Origin: Symsagittifera roscoffensis
Taxonomy: Eukaryota; Xenacoelomorpha; Acoela; Convolutidae
Direction: 5' to 3'
Assembly: GCF_963678635.1 (NCBI RefSeq)
Contig: NC_087069.1
Coordinates: forward strand, 8,752,633-8,816,632
DNA length: 64,000 nt
Shown here: piece after piece, positions 47,238 through 56,554 of the stretch
Numbering within the stretch: position 1 is the first letter of the stretch
Layout: every line of letters begins with the position of its first letter
Translations under genes and position numbers: made by a program
Notes under the pieces: model-generated
What the model was told of the DNA's origin: nothing
What the model saw: the letters and a program-made list of their open reading frames with translations, nothing else
The model's database searches: none

Positions 47238-48788
47238 TCATTCCATCGCTTCTCCATCCTGATGTTCAGCGTCACTGTCTTCCGGAACTTTCTCTAATAT
47301 GTCCATAGAGTTGAGGGCCGTGCCCCAACTCTCCTGTTCCAACAGCCTCTGTTTGCAACAAGGTAGCAAGTCCACATTCACCTTCTGCTCCCGGTTCCTG
47401 CAAAAGCTGTTGTGAAGACATAGGCTCACATTTCGTCCTAGGTCAGCTCTTAAGACCTCTTTCTTTTCATCTTCAGTTACACAAGACGCTCCAGCTACTC
47501 GCTTCACCGCCGTGGTGACCGCGTTTCTGTGCGTCAGAAATGCTCTCTTATAGGCTCCCGGTCCTATATCTAGCTGGAAAGATTGATAGGCTTCCGTGTT
47601 CCTCGACATATGACGCTTCGCGCGTTCATACATCCATGATGTCATCACTGCACGGAACCAGGGCATCAATCTTTGCCTTGACCATATTCTTTCAATGGCT
47701 TTAGGTATTCTCAGAACCTTGCAGGTGGTTCTGAAAAGATCCAATTCACGACTCATCTTCACGTTGCTCAGCTGTTCAGGAGTCGGCACGGCCGTCTCCT
47801 GTTCACTTGTGTCCGCGTTAGCCTCCAACCATCTCACTGCCAGTATGGCACTAACCACCACGATTGACACTTGTTGATTCTGATCGGGCAACCCCTTAGA
47901 GTACAACTCCTCTACGTCCCATACTAGGATCAGATTCCCGCGTTTGGGGTACCACAACGTCTGCGCCAAGCAGTGGCAAGGATACTCCCCATGGGTTCTC
48001 ACTATGTTCCTTCGGGTCCGATACCCTGAGGCTCCCAGCAACGGATCCACTTCCATCAGAATTCTATGTAAATCGTCTTTCTCTTCTATGGTGGGGAATT
48101 CAGTGGGCAACGCTCTACTCGCTTTCTGTTTCTGGAACTCACTCACGTTACCTTCGTTCAATCTCATGAATTCTTCACCCACCACGTCTTGCAACTCGCC
48201 TTCAGATCTCTTCGGGACTGCCCGAAAGATCTTCGCCAACAAGTCATATGACCTTTCTGACATTCTGGCCAACCTCACGCACTTTGGCACAGAGAAAAGT
48301 TGGTCTACCAACACCTGCTGCGTCCTCGCATCCATCACCACCATGTGCGTAGGATACCTACTATTGCAATATGGCGCGGAGCTTGAACCCACCAGATATT
48401 TTGAACCAGTAGGTCTGTGATAGGCTTCACTATCCTTCAGATTCATTTCATTTTCTAGAGCTTCTCGCCAGCCCCCAATCTTCTGCTCTGTCTGTAATGC
48501 TCCAGGGAATACCTCCACGCTGAGGGACGTCACTAGCTCATGGGCACGCTCCAGGCGCTCAAGCGATTCTATCGAACTCGTCATGCTACAAAATCCCAAG
48601 GCTGTGATCAAGTTTACGTCCGTCACCCCACGGCAGTCTGCGACCAACTCCATGGCACTCTTATCTGACATGCTCAATCTTCCGTACAATCGTGCCAGTT
48701 GTCGATGCTGCTCGCTCAGCGTAATCAGGCAGTGTCCCAAGTTGCAAACATGCCCTTCCATCCCTTCCATGTGCCTTGCTTCAACCAA
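47238..48788 (-). CDS. C-terminal segment of the giant SGNH protein (unassigned domain)
   Basis: About 516 codons open, ending in TGA just before the polypurine tract. The N-terminal 20 or so codons overlap the previous frame, so the chain probably continues from 48725-50020 by a lost or gained base near 48780. The protein is soluble-looking, helical and Cys/Trp-containing, with phrases such as LARLYGRLSMSDKSAMELV and WSRQRLMPWFRAVMTSWMYE and an acidic C terminus. No signal peptide or membrane segment. I do not recognise the family; F lacks this part, so conservation cannot be tested here. Confidence 0.6.
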   Translation of the reverse strand: MVEARHMEGMEGHVCNLGHCLITLSEQHRQLARLYGRLSMSDKSAMELVADCRGVTDVNLITALGFCSMTSSIESLERLERAHELVTSLSVEVFPGALQTEQKIGGWREALENEMNLKDSEAYHRPTGSKYLVGSSSAPYCNSRYPTHMVVMDARTQQVLVDQLFSVPKCVRLARMSERSYDLLAKIFRAVPKRSEGELQDVVGEEFMRLNEGNVSEFQKQKASRALPTEFPTIEEKDDLHRILMEVDPLLGASGYRTRRNIVRTHGEYPCHCLAQTLWYPKRGNLILVWDVEELYSKGLPDQNQQVSIVVVSAILAVRWLEANADTSEQETAVPTPEQLSNVKMSRELDLFRTTCKVLRIPKAIERIWSRQRLMPWFRAVMTSWMYERAKRHMSRNTEAYQSFQLDIGPGAYKRAFLTHRNAVTTAVKRVAGASCVTEDEKKEVLRADLGRNVSLCLHNSFCRNREQKVNVDLLPCCKQRLLEQESWGTALNSMDILEKVPEDSDAEHQDGEAME

Positions 48789-50020
48789 TCGCTCGATGGA
48801 CTTTCCTCAGGCAGCTCCGTGGATGGATTGCTCTTCCGCTTCGTCAACTTCATGGCCAGCAGATGGTGTATCATAGCCAGATCATGTAGACTCGCGTCGT
48901 CATCCCGGTCTAACATGACATCCGCTGTCATGTCCCAGATTAAGCCGGCGTTAGGATGAGGACACCAAGAAGGCTTCATGAGTTCCCACATCGCTACTAG
49001 ACTGGTTTTCAAGGGACCGTTCCAAGAACCACAATCAAAACTCACTTGCCCCTTTAGCTCGGGAATCGAGGGTTTGACCACTCGTGCCTCCAAGATAATT
49101 CCCAGCTTGGGTTGTTCCACCATCAGCATTCCGATTTCTTTAATCCGTTCGACCCAGAAGTTGAGCACTATGACTTGCTCATAGTCGAAGTACGCTTCCC
49201 TGGCTTCTTCATTCACGAAGGGATTATACGCCATCCCCGGTATGCCAGACACATATTGGAACGACTTCAGTTTCCCTAGTGTTGCAAAGTCTTTTTGTCC
49301 TCTGACTGCTTCTATCAACTCCCGGTTCACTTTCAATTCTTTGTTGGAATATCTTCTCACTTCTTCCAACTTGCGGTAGCTCTCCATGTCATTCGACTCC
49401 CTATTTGGTACAATCAACGGCATATCCTGATATAATTCTAGTAGTGCCCTAATAAAGTTCCTTTCGCAATCCACTCCCTTTTGCCGAATGATCTTTATAC
49501 ATTCTCCCAAGACAGGAGTGGGGATACGATCCACCACGAACCTGACAAAGCAAAGGGCATCCTTACGCTTAGCCCATGCTATCGCAGAATCATCCTTTGA
49601 AATCAGTGCTCGCAGAGCTTCCATCAACTCTAGCTCCTGTTCCCGTGATTTCGAATCGTTACTGGCTTCATACTCCGCCTTCTTGATGCCCATCAAGCGC
49701 CAAGCTATTCGTACTTGTAGACCAGTTCTCATGCACGGATGAGCTAGGTACGCTGCCACCGTTGCAGGTGCATGCATTGTCTCATCGAAGTATCTTTGGA
49801 GGGCCGCCCTCCAAGAAATTTCTAGCAGTTTTTCCACTCCAATTTCATTCGCTTCCGATGACATTACCGTGCCATATTCTTTCCGATTTAAGTCAGAATT
49901 CTCCGTAAGCCCTTTCAGATATTCCTGCATGACTCGCTTCTCGCTCCAAGCCATCAGGTGCCCTCTCGCGGAGTTCCTCGCTTTCAACATCTCCACATAA
50001 CCCCCTGCCGGATCTCCCAT
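48725..50020 (-). CDS. Third segment of the giant SGNH protein (unassigned domain)
   Basis: 431 codons in the same phase as the SGNH domains. It overlaps the upstream frame by 128 bp and the downstream frame by 64 bp. The upstream switch could be at a five-base G run (about 49992-49996) in GGCAGGGGGTT. Content: mixed helical protein with phrases like YLKGLTENSDLNRKEYG and FDCGSWNGPLKTSLVAMWEL. No motif I can assign, and no membrane segment. More likely part of one long chain than a separate gene, since there is no promoter space. Confidence 0.6.
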   Translation of the reverse strand: MGDPAGGYVEMLKARNSARGHLMAWSEKRVMQEYLKGLTENSDLNRKEYGTVMSSEANEIGVEKLLEISWRAALQRYFDETMHAPATVAAYLAHPCMRTGLQVRIAWRLMGIKKAEYEASNDSKSREQELELMEALRALISKDDSAIAWAKRKDALCFVRFVVDRIPTPVLGECIKIIRQKGVDCERNFIRALLELYQDMPLIVPNRESNDMESYRKLEEVRRYSNKELKVNRELIEAVRGQKDFATLGKLKSFQYVSGIPGMAYNPFVNEEAREAYFDYEQVIVLNFWVERIKEIGMLMVEQPKLGIILEARVVKPSIPELKGQVSFDCGSWNGPLKTSLVAMWELMKPSWCPHPNAGLIWDMTADVMLDRDDDASLHDLAMIHHLLAMKLTKRKSNPSTELPEESPSSDWLKQGTWKGWKGMFATWDTA

Positions 50021-51653
50021 GAGGGACTGATTCCGGCACAGTTATTCGACTGTACTCGACCACGTCGAGTTGTCCTTCCAGTTTCAACTTGGCCATGTTG
50101 ATTCGCGAGGGTCTGTAATCTTCAAGTCCTCCAGATCCACACTGACTGATGATTTCCATTTCTAACTTAGTGTCTGCCAGGGTTCGCGCCGTCTTCTTCG
50201 ACCTCGTGGCTGTTATAGTCAGACCTGCAAAGAGCATAGGAGGTATCAGGTTTTCTTTTTCTCCCCCGGCTGGTGTCGCACCATCTCCTTGCCCGCTCTC
50301 GCCTGAACGACCCGCACTAATCAGAGAGGTCACCACTGCCTTGGCTTTCGACTTCACCACCCTCTGATTCACGGTTCGGCTCCCTGTCTTTCCTTTCAGT
50401 CTCTTCAACTCTTTTTTGGCTCGTCTAACAGGTAATTTCTTTGTGACCTGCTGATCATCGGCACTGTCTAATGTAACTGACTCGGTCAGAACATCCGACT
50501 CCATGGAGCTCACTATTTTCTCTAGGACCTCATGCATGATGGGTTGATTCAATCCCACCTTCATTATGGACTGTGTCCCATATCGTCGTATCACGTCCCA
50601 TGAACTCTCCATGAAGTTCACTCGGCTCCAAGTTGCTCCTGTCTTGCCTTCTAATTCGCTTTGATATCTCTCCCATTCCTCTTCCGGTAACGTACTCAGG
50701 AAGGATATCTTCATTGACTCTTCAATTTTTCTCCTCCTCGATGATCCATGGAGCAATCTTTGCGGTTCCCTGCTTCGGCATTCCCTAGCCTGGCTCATTG
50801 GGTCCATCGGGGATAAATCGGCCGACGCCTCCTTTGTAGGGGACATGAAAGACGATGGCGTCATTAGCAATAGACTCCCATCGACTTCCCCATCGTCGTC
50901 TTCACTGAACCGGTATTCTAGCAAGTCCCTCTCCAACGCTCCTATATCCGTTTCACTCGGTTTTTCCGTCTTTCCCCCGATGTCGTCATCGTTATCGTCC
51001 TGATCCATCAATTCATCGTCATCTGCATCAGGTTTCGGCTTAGGTCCCGAAGGGCCTTGTCGTGCGTCTGTGCCCGAATCCGGCCGAGCCGGTACGGTCA
51101 TGTCTCCTGCGTGATAAAACAATTCATCATTCACCAGAAATTCTACGAACTCCTCGCCATGTGGAGCCAGGTCCTCTATCGTTACATATGAGCCTCCTCT
51201 GCTTCCCCTTGCCACCTCCAGCATCACTACTTTCACTTCTCCTGACCACTTCAGTCTTGATAAGTCGTCTGTGGGAGAATACACGTCGTTCCACGTTTCA
51301 GCCGAGACCTCTGGTCTCCTGGAAGGTAGTGCTTTGATCTTTTTCCTGCTCCAAGCATCAGGAAATGTGAAGTCAAACGTTTGCACGGCTGCTGCATTCC
51401 AGCTGATGAAGCGCGGCTCCATCCCTTCACTCCACTTCAACATTCTCTTCTCTGCGTGAGGCCTCCAATGATGAGAGATGTGACTCCCAACAACATCCTC
51501 CTTATCGGTGGATATCGAGGGCATTGGTCCGGCAGCGGCCTGGACCCAGGAAGCCATTCCTGCTGACTCTCTTTCGCGTGTGTGTAGGCTCCTGGCAATT
51601 GAGGTACTCTCATAGCCTCTCCTGTATCCTTCACCACTGGTCTCAAATTCCAA
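49893..51653 (-). CDS. Second segment of the giant SGNH protein, acidic and basic low-complexity region
   Basis: 586 codons open, though the first 70 or so overlap the previous frame and may not be translated in this phase. It contains an Asp-rich stretch (DDDELMDQDDNDDD, about residue 215), a Ser/Pro-rich stretch, and a Lys/Arg-rich stretch with RRAKKELKRLKGK that could act as a nuclear localisation or nucleic-acid-binding segment. No enzyme motif. It probably continues the SGNH chain after a one-base frame change between 51650 and 51440. Confidence 0.6.
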   Translation of the reverse strand: MEFETSGEGYRRGYESTSIARSLHTRERESAGMASWVQAAAGPMPSISTDKEDVVGSHISHHWRPHAEKRMLKWSEGMEPRFISWNAAAVQTFDFTFPDAWSRKKIKALPSRRPEVSAETWNDVYSPTDDLSRLKWSGEVKVVMLEVARGSRGGSYVTIEDLAPHGEEFVEFLVNDELFYHAGDMTVPARPDSGTDARQGPSGPKPKPDADDDELMDQDDNDDDIGGKTEKPSETDIGALERDLLEYRFSEDDDGEVDGSLLLMTPSSFMSPTKEASADLSPMDPMSQARECRSREPQRLLHGSSRRRKIEESMKISFLSTLPEEEWERYQSELEGKTGATWSRVNFMESSWDVIRRYGTQSIMKVGLNQPIMHEVLEKIVSSMESDVLTESVTLDSADDQQVTKKLPVRRAKKELKRLKGKTGSRTVNQRVVKSKAKAVVTSLISAGRSGESGQGDGATPAGGEKENLIPPMLFAGLTITATRSKKTARTLADTKLEMEIISQCGSGGLEDYRPSRINMAKLKLEGQLDVVEYSRITVPESVPHGRSGRGLCGDVESEELRERAPDGLEREASHAGISERAYGEF

Positions 51654-52324
51654 AGCTTTGGGTTGAACTGGATGTGGGAAAGGTCCTCACGGCCCATTCG
51701 GCACTTGAAGTGGTTGTTGAAATCCATCAACACCCAACCTGGCTCTGCTATTCTTCCGAACAGCCTATCGTCGCTGGCCAGCCCTCTCAGCTCCCTCTGC
51801 TCTACCCAATTCAGCACGGAACAATCCACGACTGAGACCAGGTTGACATACAACACCGAATTCCTGTATGCCTTAACTTGTACGTCTGGGAAAGCGAAAG
51901 ACATCACCGGTCCATACACCACTGTGACGAATTCCCGCAGTCCGTGGACTAGAGCCAACGGATCGATCCGCATCATGACAGCCAAGTCCGTCAGTAAGGG
52001 CATGCCACAATACTGCTTACACTCTCCCGCATTCGTCGCCACCTTGTCTTCTCCCGTGACGCTTCTGTTCTGTTGCAAGAGGTATTGAAGCAGGAGAGTC
52101 CTCCAGTCTTTCATCTTCCTGAGCGAGGCGGTTTCCAACTGCGCATTGAACTCGCGACTTGTTCCCAGGAGTTGTTCAGGGTAACGCAACAGCACAGGCA
52201 AGTCACCCAGTCGACCATAGGTCATGGCAATCAGAGTCAGGAGTCCATCCAATCTCAAATCCGCCAATGCTTGGGTAAAGAGGTTTGCCGGTCCCTTCAC
52301 GAAATTTTCATGACCAAATGTCAC
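51437..52324 (-). CDS. In-frame continuation of the SGNH protein beyond an amber codon
   Basis: This frame is the direct continuation of 56062-52325 after TAG; its first codon is GTG, so it has no start of its own. About 295 codons, helical, with phrases DLPVLLRYPEQLLG and GWVLMDFNNHFKCRMG. The homogeneous protein-like composition on both sides of the stop argues that TAG is either a recent nonsense mutation or is read through. The useful coding part probably ends near 51550, where the next frame takes over. Confidence 0.65.
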   Translation of the reverse strand: MTFGHENFVKGPANLFTQALADLRLDGLLTLIAMTYGRLGDLPVLLRYPEQLLGTSREFNAQLETASLRKMKDWRTLLLQYLLQQNRSVTGEDKVATNAGECKQYCGMPLLTDLAVMMRIDPLALVHGLREFVTVVYGPVMSFAFPDVQVKAYRNSVLYVNLVSVVDCSVLNWVEQRELRGLASDDRLFGRIAEPGWVLMDFNNHFKCRMGREDLSHIQFNPKLWNLRPVVKDTGEAMRVPQLPGAYTHAKESQQEWLPGSRPLPDQCPRYPPIRRMLLGVTSLIIGGLTQRREC

Positions 52325-52327
52325 CTA
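52325..52327 (-). other. In-frame amber codon inside the giant SGNH ORF
   Basis: CTGGCCTTATAG is followed immediately by GTGACATTTGG in the same open frame, which stays open for another 295 codons. Mutation, sequencing error and readthrough are the options. F is truncated before this point and offers no comparison. Confidence 0.8.
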
Positions 52328-55300
52328 TAAGGCCAGCACCAGGCCAATCGACAACTTTCTGATGTCCTTGACGAAACTCGCGATCAGGTTCCTAGATGCC
52401 TTTGGATAGCACGTCGACAGGAAGGATGGTATCCATCCCACTCCCATTCCACCCAAGATAGCATCCGATCGTTCATACTGTGCCTTCGTGGCCAGCACGT
52501 CAGCTTGGAATTTGTCCAGCGACATCGTGTTTACGTCCTGCATCAGTTTCAACATCTTGCCCCCAGCTAACTCCCGGGCATCAAATAGGTTCTTTAGATA
52601 CACGTGTATCTCTTTAACTACTGCCGGCGCATGCTCGAACGCGTCCTCACCCAAGGTGCACAGCCTCGGTGACAAATACAACCATCCGTTGTTGTGCGGC
52701 TTCGTACGCAAAGCCATTGCCATGAGATCCTCCTCCTCTGACGTCATGTTCTTTCTGACCATCCTCCCCTGCTCATTCTCTGCATGATCCATCTGTCTGA
52801 ACCAGAGATCATCAGCCACCTGTTGTACTAACAGATGATCGTCATCTACCCCTGGTCTTAACTTCAGCAATCTGGCAAAGTTGGATAGCTCCAACCCCAG
52901 AACCTCATCCAGCACCAACCGAGTTGTGCTACAATCTTTGAGCCCCTGTATGGCATTGGAAATGTCAGCCCAAACGGCGGGAAGCTCAGATCGGGATGGG
53001 TAGTAATTGTCTGGGTCTACTACTCTGTTCGGGGCAGGAATTATCACGTTGAATATCCCCTCTGCTATCGTTGTGACCATTGTGTACCACAATTGAAGGG
53101 GTTCTGGCAACGCAGCGTAGCCTGGCGACAACACAAAAACCACCTTCACTACATTTTGGGTGAAACGTTGTTTTACCGCTGTTTGCAATGTCATTATCGC
53201 CTTCCCTATGACCTCGTTGCTCGGGATCGACCCATCCGTCAGACGTGTCAACAAGCCTCTGCTTTGTAGATGATCATTTGAGCCCGCAACCACTATTACC
53301 TGCGGCTCCATGCTGACCACCCTTCGTACACTTATCATCATGCCTATCGCCTGTCCCCAGTCTAATTTAGGCGCCGTCAAGAAAATAACCTCGGGCCAGA
53401 ATAGAGAACGGGGCGTGTAGAGATAATCAGAACCGGCCACTATCAGATACTTGGCAGCCTTCATATCCAAGGGATCATAAGCTGCAAACAGGCCGTCGCC
53501 TATTGGGGCCTTCAGTTTCTCACATCTCTTGTCATCTCCCACCACCGTGGTCGTCCGGGGGTAGTCCCTCGAATACTCGCCAGGCGTCTGACCAGGTGGT
53601 TTAGCAAACTGCCTGTACATCTTGTGATGTTTGTTACTGGGCTTGTTGTCTGTCTGAAATTTGCCCTTGCGAGCGGGTGGTGTCCTTTCCCGGGTCCTCT
53701 GCCGAACGTCCGTAAGCGACCGGGTATTCAAAGGGTCAAAGGTGTTGTCCTGAGGCAATCCACTCAAGTCTGCGTGTCGGAGTGAGGTCGAGGAGCTGAA
53801 TTGCTCCTGCTCTGCTAGCAGCCAATCCACGCCCGGTATCCGATATAGTCGCGACACTGTGGGACTTTCTCCGCCAGTCATTCTCATTGCGTCCTCCCGA
53901 CACGTCAAGGTATTCATGTTCAACCTCGCCGACATGTCCGTCTTATACTGACCCCAATGACTAGGGTCTGATCTGTTCCAAAGCAGCCCGCTGCCTGATT
54001 CGATTCCCTCCGCTGGCACGGCACTCGTAGACGGTCCTGCTACTGAAGCAGAGTTTGTCGTGGCAGGCGGATCATTCCTCCTAGACGCGGTCTGGGAGTT
54101 ATTCCTGTTATTCTGATCCACTGATCTCCCGAGTCGGCTTTCAATCGGTTGTGTCCTGGGAGGAGGAGCAGTCCCTAGCCTGTCTCTCACGTTTGAGCTC
54201 GGAGCAACGGTTGCGGCTGCAGCCGTCTCCATTGCCAAGGGCCCTAAACGGTTGACGAGGGATTCGGGAACGGTTGCCCTTATTCTACCTCCTCCGGTCG
54301 AGCTGGTCCGAGCCAGAGAACCGGTCGCCCTCAATTCTTGCTCCACTTCCCTCATCTGCGTCTGAAATACATCATTGATCCAATGTCTTCCTCGTTGGGT
54401 ATTGAAATGTACTCCATCTCTGGTGAGCGCGATGTGATCAATCATGCGCAGCATGTTTTCGAGATCCAGAAGTCGCAACTCGCCAGGGTTGTTTCTCACC
54501 AGACCGCGGATCATTTCGTTCCACCGTGTCACGTTGCCATTCATGAAATCTGCAACTACGGTGCCCACCAACGGATTTTGTGGTATCGTGCACAACACCA
54601 CAAGCCTGGGTCTGTACTTCTCTTTTAGTTCGTTCAAGAGACATACCAATAGAGGCTCCCACTTGCTCTCCGGAGTCACGGGGGCTCTCGAGACGTCGTT
54701 AGTTCCCAGCATTATTATCAGTGTATCCAGGTGATCTTCGCTCTGGAACTCCATCATCTTGATGACCTGAGCCACTGAGGCTCCTCCAAAGGACAGAGTG
54801 GTAGTCTGACCATAGACGAAGATCTCATTCAGATCCCTCACCAAACTGTCTCCAATGATCAGATGGCGACTCCCTGGGGGAATTACCTGGTCGCTCGTGG
54901 CGGGGTTCCAGCTCATGTCATTCAGGCAGGCTCGAGGATGCTCGGCGGCCACTTGCGTGAACTGGTGACGTGCCATCAGATTCTTCCTAATGTCTACTAC
55001 GCGAGACTTCTGAAAGACTCCACCATGCACAGACCTCGAGGGCGCTACCGTGCGGGGTGCTCGTTCCGAGCTATTTGATGAATGATCACGACGTTGGGAA
55101 GGAACGATCCTAACCAGTGTCCGCTCAGTGCCTCTGTTGATCTCATCCATTGTGGCTCTGGCCACTTGGTTGAATGATTCCTGGAATTGAGGAGCGAGAT
55201 AGGTGTCGGAAGGGTCTGGTATCGTGAACCTTTGACTCGAAGCAGACGGTCGTGTCTGCTGAGGAGCCTCGGGCCCCCTGGATGCACGTAAGTCCAGAGT

Positions 55301-56062
55301 CTCAGGCCCTCTAGATGCGCACAGCTCCTGTGCTGTTGTCCTGGGGCGCGTGTCGCTGGATCCTTCCAAGGATTTCATGCTCGCCAGAACTTCCGTTGAC
55401 ACTTGGCTCACCTTTGCCATATACAGCTCCTTCAGGTGCTTTATCTCATCCTCCTTGTAGTCCACCTGCAGATCTTCATATTTCTTCTTCCATTCGTCTC
55501 TCTCTCGAGCTATCGCCCTATACTCCTGAAGTTTGGCACACAGCTCACTCTGATCTCTCTCCTTCTTCTCCAGCGTCTCAATCGTCTCCGACGTCTGGAT
55601 CTCTATCTCACTCACCCTCACTCTCTTCGGAGGAGCAGCAGCTGTTGGAGAGTCGACCGAATGTGACGGGCCTGGCCCATCACGTTGTCTCTTCGCTCCG
55701 ATGAGTGGCTGTGCAGGTTGGACGGGTAAGGGCATCTCACCTAGCCGGTGGTCCCACTGTTCACCCAGTCCTGGCTCACGAGCCAAGTCGTGGCCAGACA
55801 TTTCTCCCCGCCGCCATCTCATCAGTCGGTTTCGACCTCTCTCGGCGGTCCCGGACTCACCGAAGGCCAACATCAACACGACTTCCGTAGGGCGATTCCC
55901 TCGACCCTCGCGTCCTAGTGCATTCAGGAGCGCGACCACAAACATCGCCAGCCCCGGGTCTTCTCGTGTAAAATCACAATCGATCAGCCGCTGATAGATC
56001 TCGTCTAGAGTCGCTCCTAGACTTGCTGAGAGGAATTCCATGAGTTCGTTCGTGTCACCCAT
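52325..56062 (-). CDS. Giant retroelement-encoded SGNH hydrolase protein, N-terminal 1,245 residues
   Basis: Starts at ATG 56062, confirmed by alignment of the N-terminus to F (GHDLAREPGL about residue 93). Order: helical N-terminal domain (1-110), Pro/Ser linker, coiled coil (about 155-220), low-complexity linker, SGNH hydrolase I (about 398-575), a long Ser/Thr/Pro/Arg-rich linker (about 580-860), SGNH-like II (about 868-1045), then helical sequence to the TAG. Domain I has G404-D405-S406 (nucleophile), G453-T-N455-D, and D549-G-V-H552: a complete SGNH set. Domain II has G877-S-D, G927-S-N929-D and D1018-N-Y-Y, lacking the nucleophile and His. The family cleaves esters (acyl or acetyl groups); the substrate is unknown. 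No signal peptide, so intracellular. Esterase domains are known in ORF1 of some CR1/L2 non-LTR elements. Confidence 0.85.
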   Translation of the reverse strand: MGDTNELMEFLSASLGATLDEIYQRLIDCDFTREDPGLAMFVVALLNALGREGRGNRPTEVVLMLAFGESGTAERGRNRLMRWRRGEMSGHDLAREPGLGEQWDHRLGEMPLPVQPAQPLIGAKRQRDGPGPSHSVDSPTAAAPPKRVRVSEIEIQTSETIETLEKKERDQSELCAKLQEYRAIARERDEWKKKYEDLQVDYKEDEIKHLKELYMAKVSQVSTEVLASMKSLEGSSDTRPRTTAQELCASRGPETLDLRASRGPEAPQQTRPSASSQRFTIPDPSDTYLAPQFQESFNQVARATMDEINRGTERTLVRIVPSQRRDHSSNSSERAPRTVAPSRSVHGGVFQKSRVVDIRKNLMARHQFTQVAAEHPRACLNDMSWNPATSDQVIPPGSRHLIIGDSLVRDLNEIFVYGQTTTLSFGGASVAQVIKMMEFQSEDHLDTLIIMLGTNDVSRAPVTPESKWEPLLVCLLNELKEKYRPRLVVLCTIPQNPLVGTVVADFMNGNVTRWNEMIRGLVRNNPGELRLLDLENMLRMIDHIALTRDGVHFNTQRGRHWINDVFQTQMREVEQELRATGSLARTSSTGGGRIRATVPESLVNRLGPLAMETAAAATVAPSSNVRDRLGTAPPPRTQPIESRLGRSVDQNNRNNSQTASRRNDPPATTNSASVAGPSTSAVPAEGIESGSGLLWNRSDPSHWGQYKTDMSARLNMNTLTCREDAMRMTGGESPTVSRLYRIPGVDWLLAEQEQFSSSTSLRHADLSGLPQDNTFDPLNTRSLTDVRQRTRERTPPARKGKFQTDNKPSNKHHKMYRQFAKPPGQTPGEYSRDYPRTTTVVGDDKRCEKLKAPIGDGLFAAYDPLDMKAAKYLIVAGSDYLYTPRSLFWPEVIFLTAPKLDWGQAIGMMISVRRVVSMEPQVIVVAGSNDHLQSRGLLTRLTDGSIPSNEVIGKAIMTLQTAVKQRFTQNVVKVVFVLSPGYAALPEPLQLWYTMVTTIAEGIFNVIIPAPNRVVDPDNYYPSRSELPAVWADISNAIQGLKDCSTTRLVLDEVLGLELSNFARLLKLRPGVDDDHLLVQQVADDLWFRQMDHAENEQGRMVRKNMTSEEEDLMAMALRTKPHNNGWLYLSPRLCTLGEDAFEHAPAVVKEIHVYLKNLFDARELAGGKMLKLMQDVNTMSLDKFQADVLATKAQYERSDAILGGMGVGWIPSFLSTCYPKASRNLIASFVKDIRKLSIGLVLAL

Positions 56063-56554
56063 TTCTTATCGTTTTGATTCTTGTTGTCGTGTCGTGTAAT
56101 TTTTTTCTGTTTCTTCTGATTCAGTTTATTCAGTAAACAATTTCCGATCAATCAAAGATCTAAAAAACAATTCGCGACTTAAAACCATCATTTTTGGATT
56201 AAACATCATTCAACTCTTTAAAAGTCTTCATTGGAATTCTCTTTTTCAACTCTGATTTAAAATTCTAGCACCAGGGTGGATCGTCCACCTGTGTCTGCGT
56301 CAGGGTAGCACAAATGAGCGCTGTCACCTTGATGACCTAGAGTTCTCCAGGTCCTTTATGACACAAAACATAAAACATATCATAACAATAACATGACACA
56401 TAAACATCACATATCTACACTATCACCTACAAACATGAAACTTAATCCTAACCTAAAGCTCAATACTAATCTAAAACTTAATCCTAATCTAAAACTTAAT
56501 CCTAATCTCTGTCAAGTTAACTTAATAAAAACCACTTACCGCTGAATGCATTTC
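56063..56554. other. Spacer between pol tail and SGNH ORF of R, with 16-bp repeats
   Basis: No ORF of note. At about 56440-56515 the phrase cctaatctaaaactta recurs about three times. It corresponds in position, not in sequence, to F's spacer. Since the SGNH ORF starts about 490 bp after pol ends and in another phase, it needs its own means of expression (spliced RNA, internal promoter or internal entry). Confidence 0.6.

Noticed and set aside
47238-56062. Bacterial-type operon of overlapping genes
   Set aside because: Overlaps are long and phase-alternating, there are no ribosome-binding sites, and the genes sit between a retroelement pol and its polypurine tract.
47238-56062. Envelope-like gene at the 3' end of element R
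   Set aside because: No signal peptide, membrane-spanning segment, furin-like site or glycosylation-rich ectodomain was seen in any of the 3' segments.
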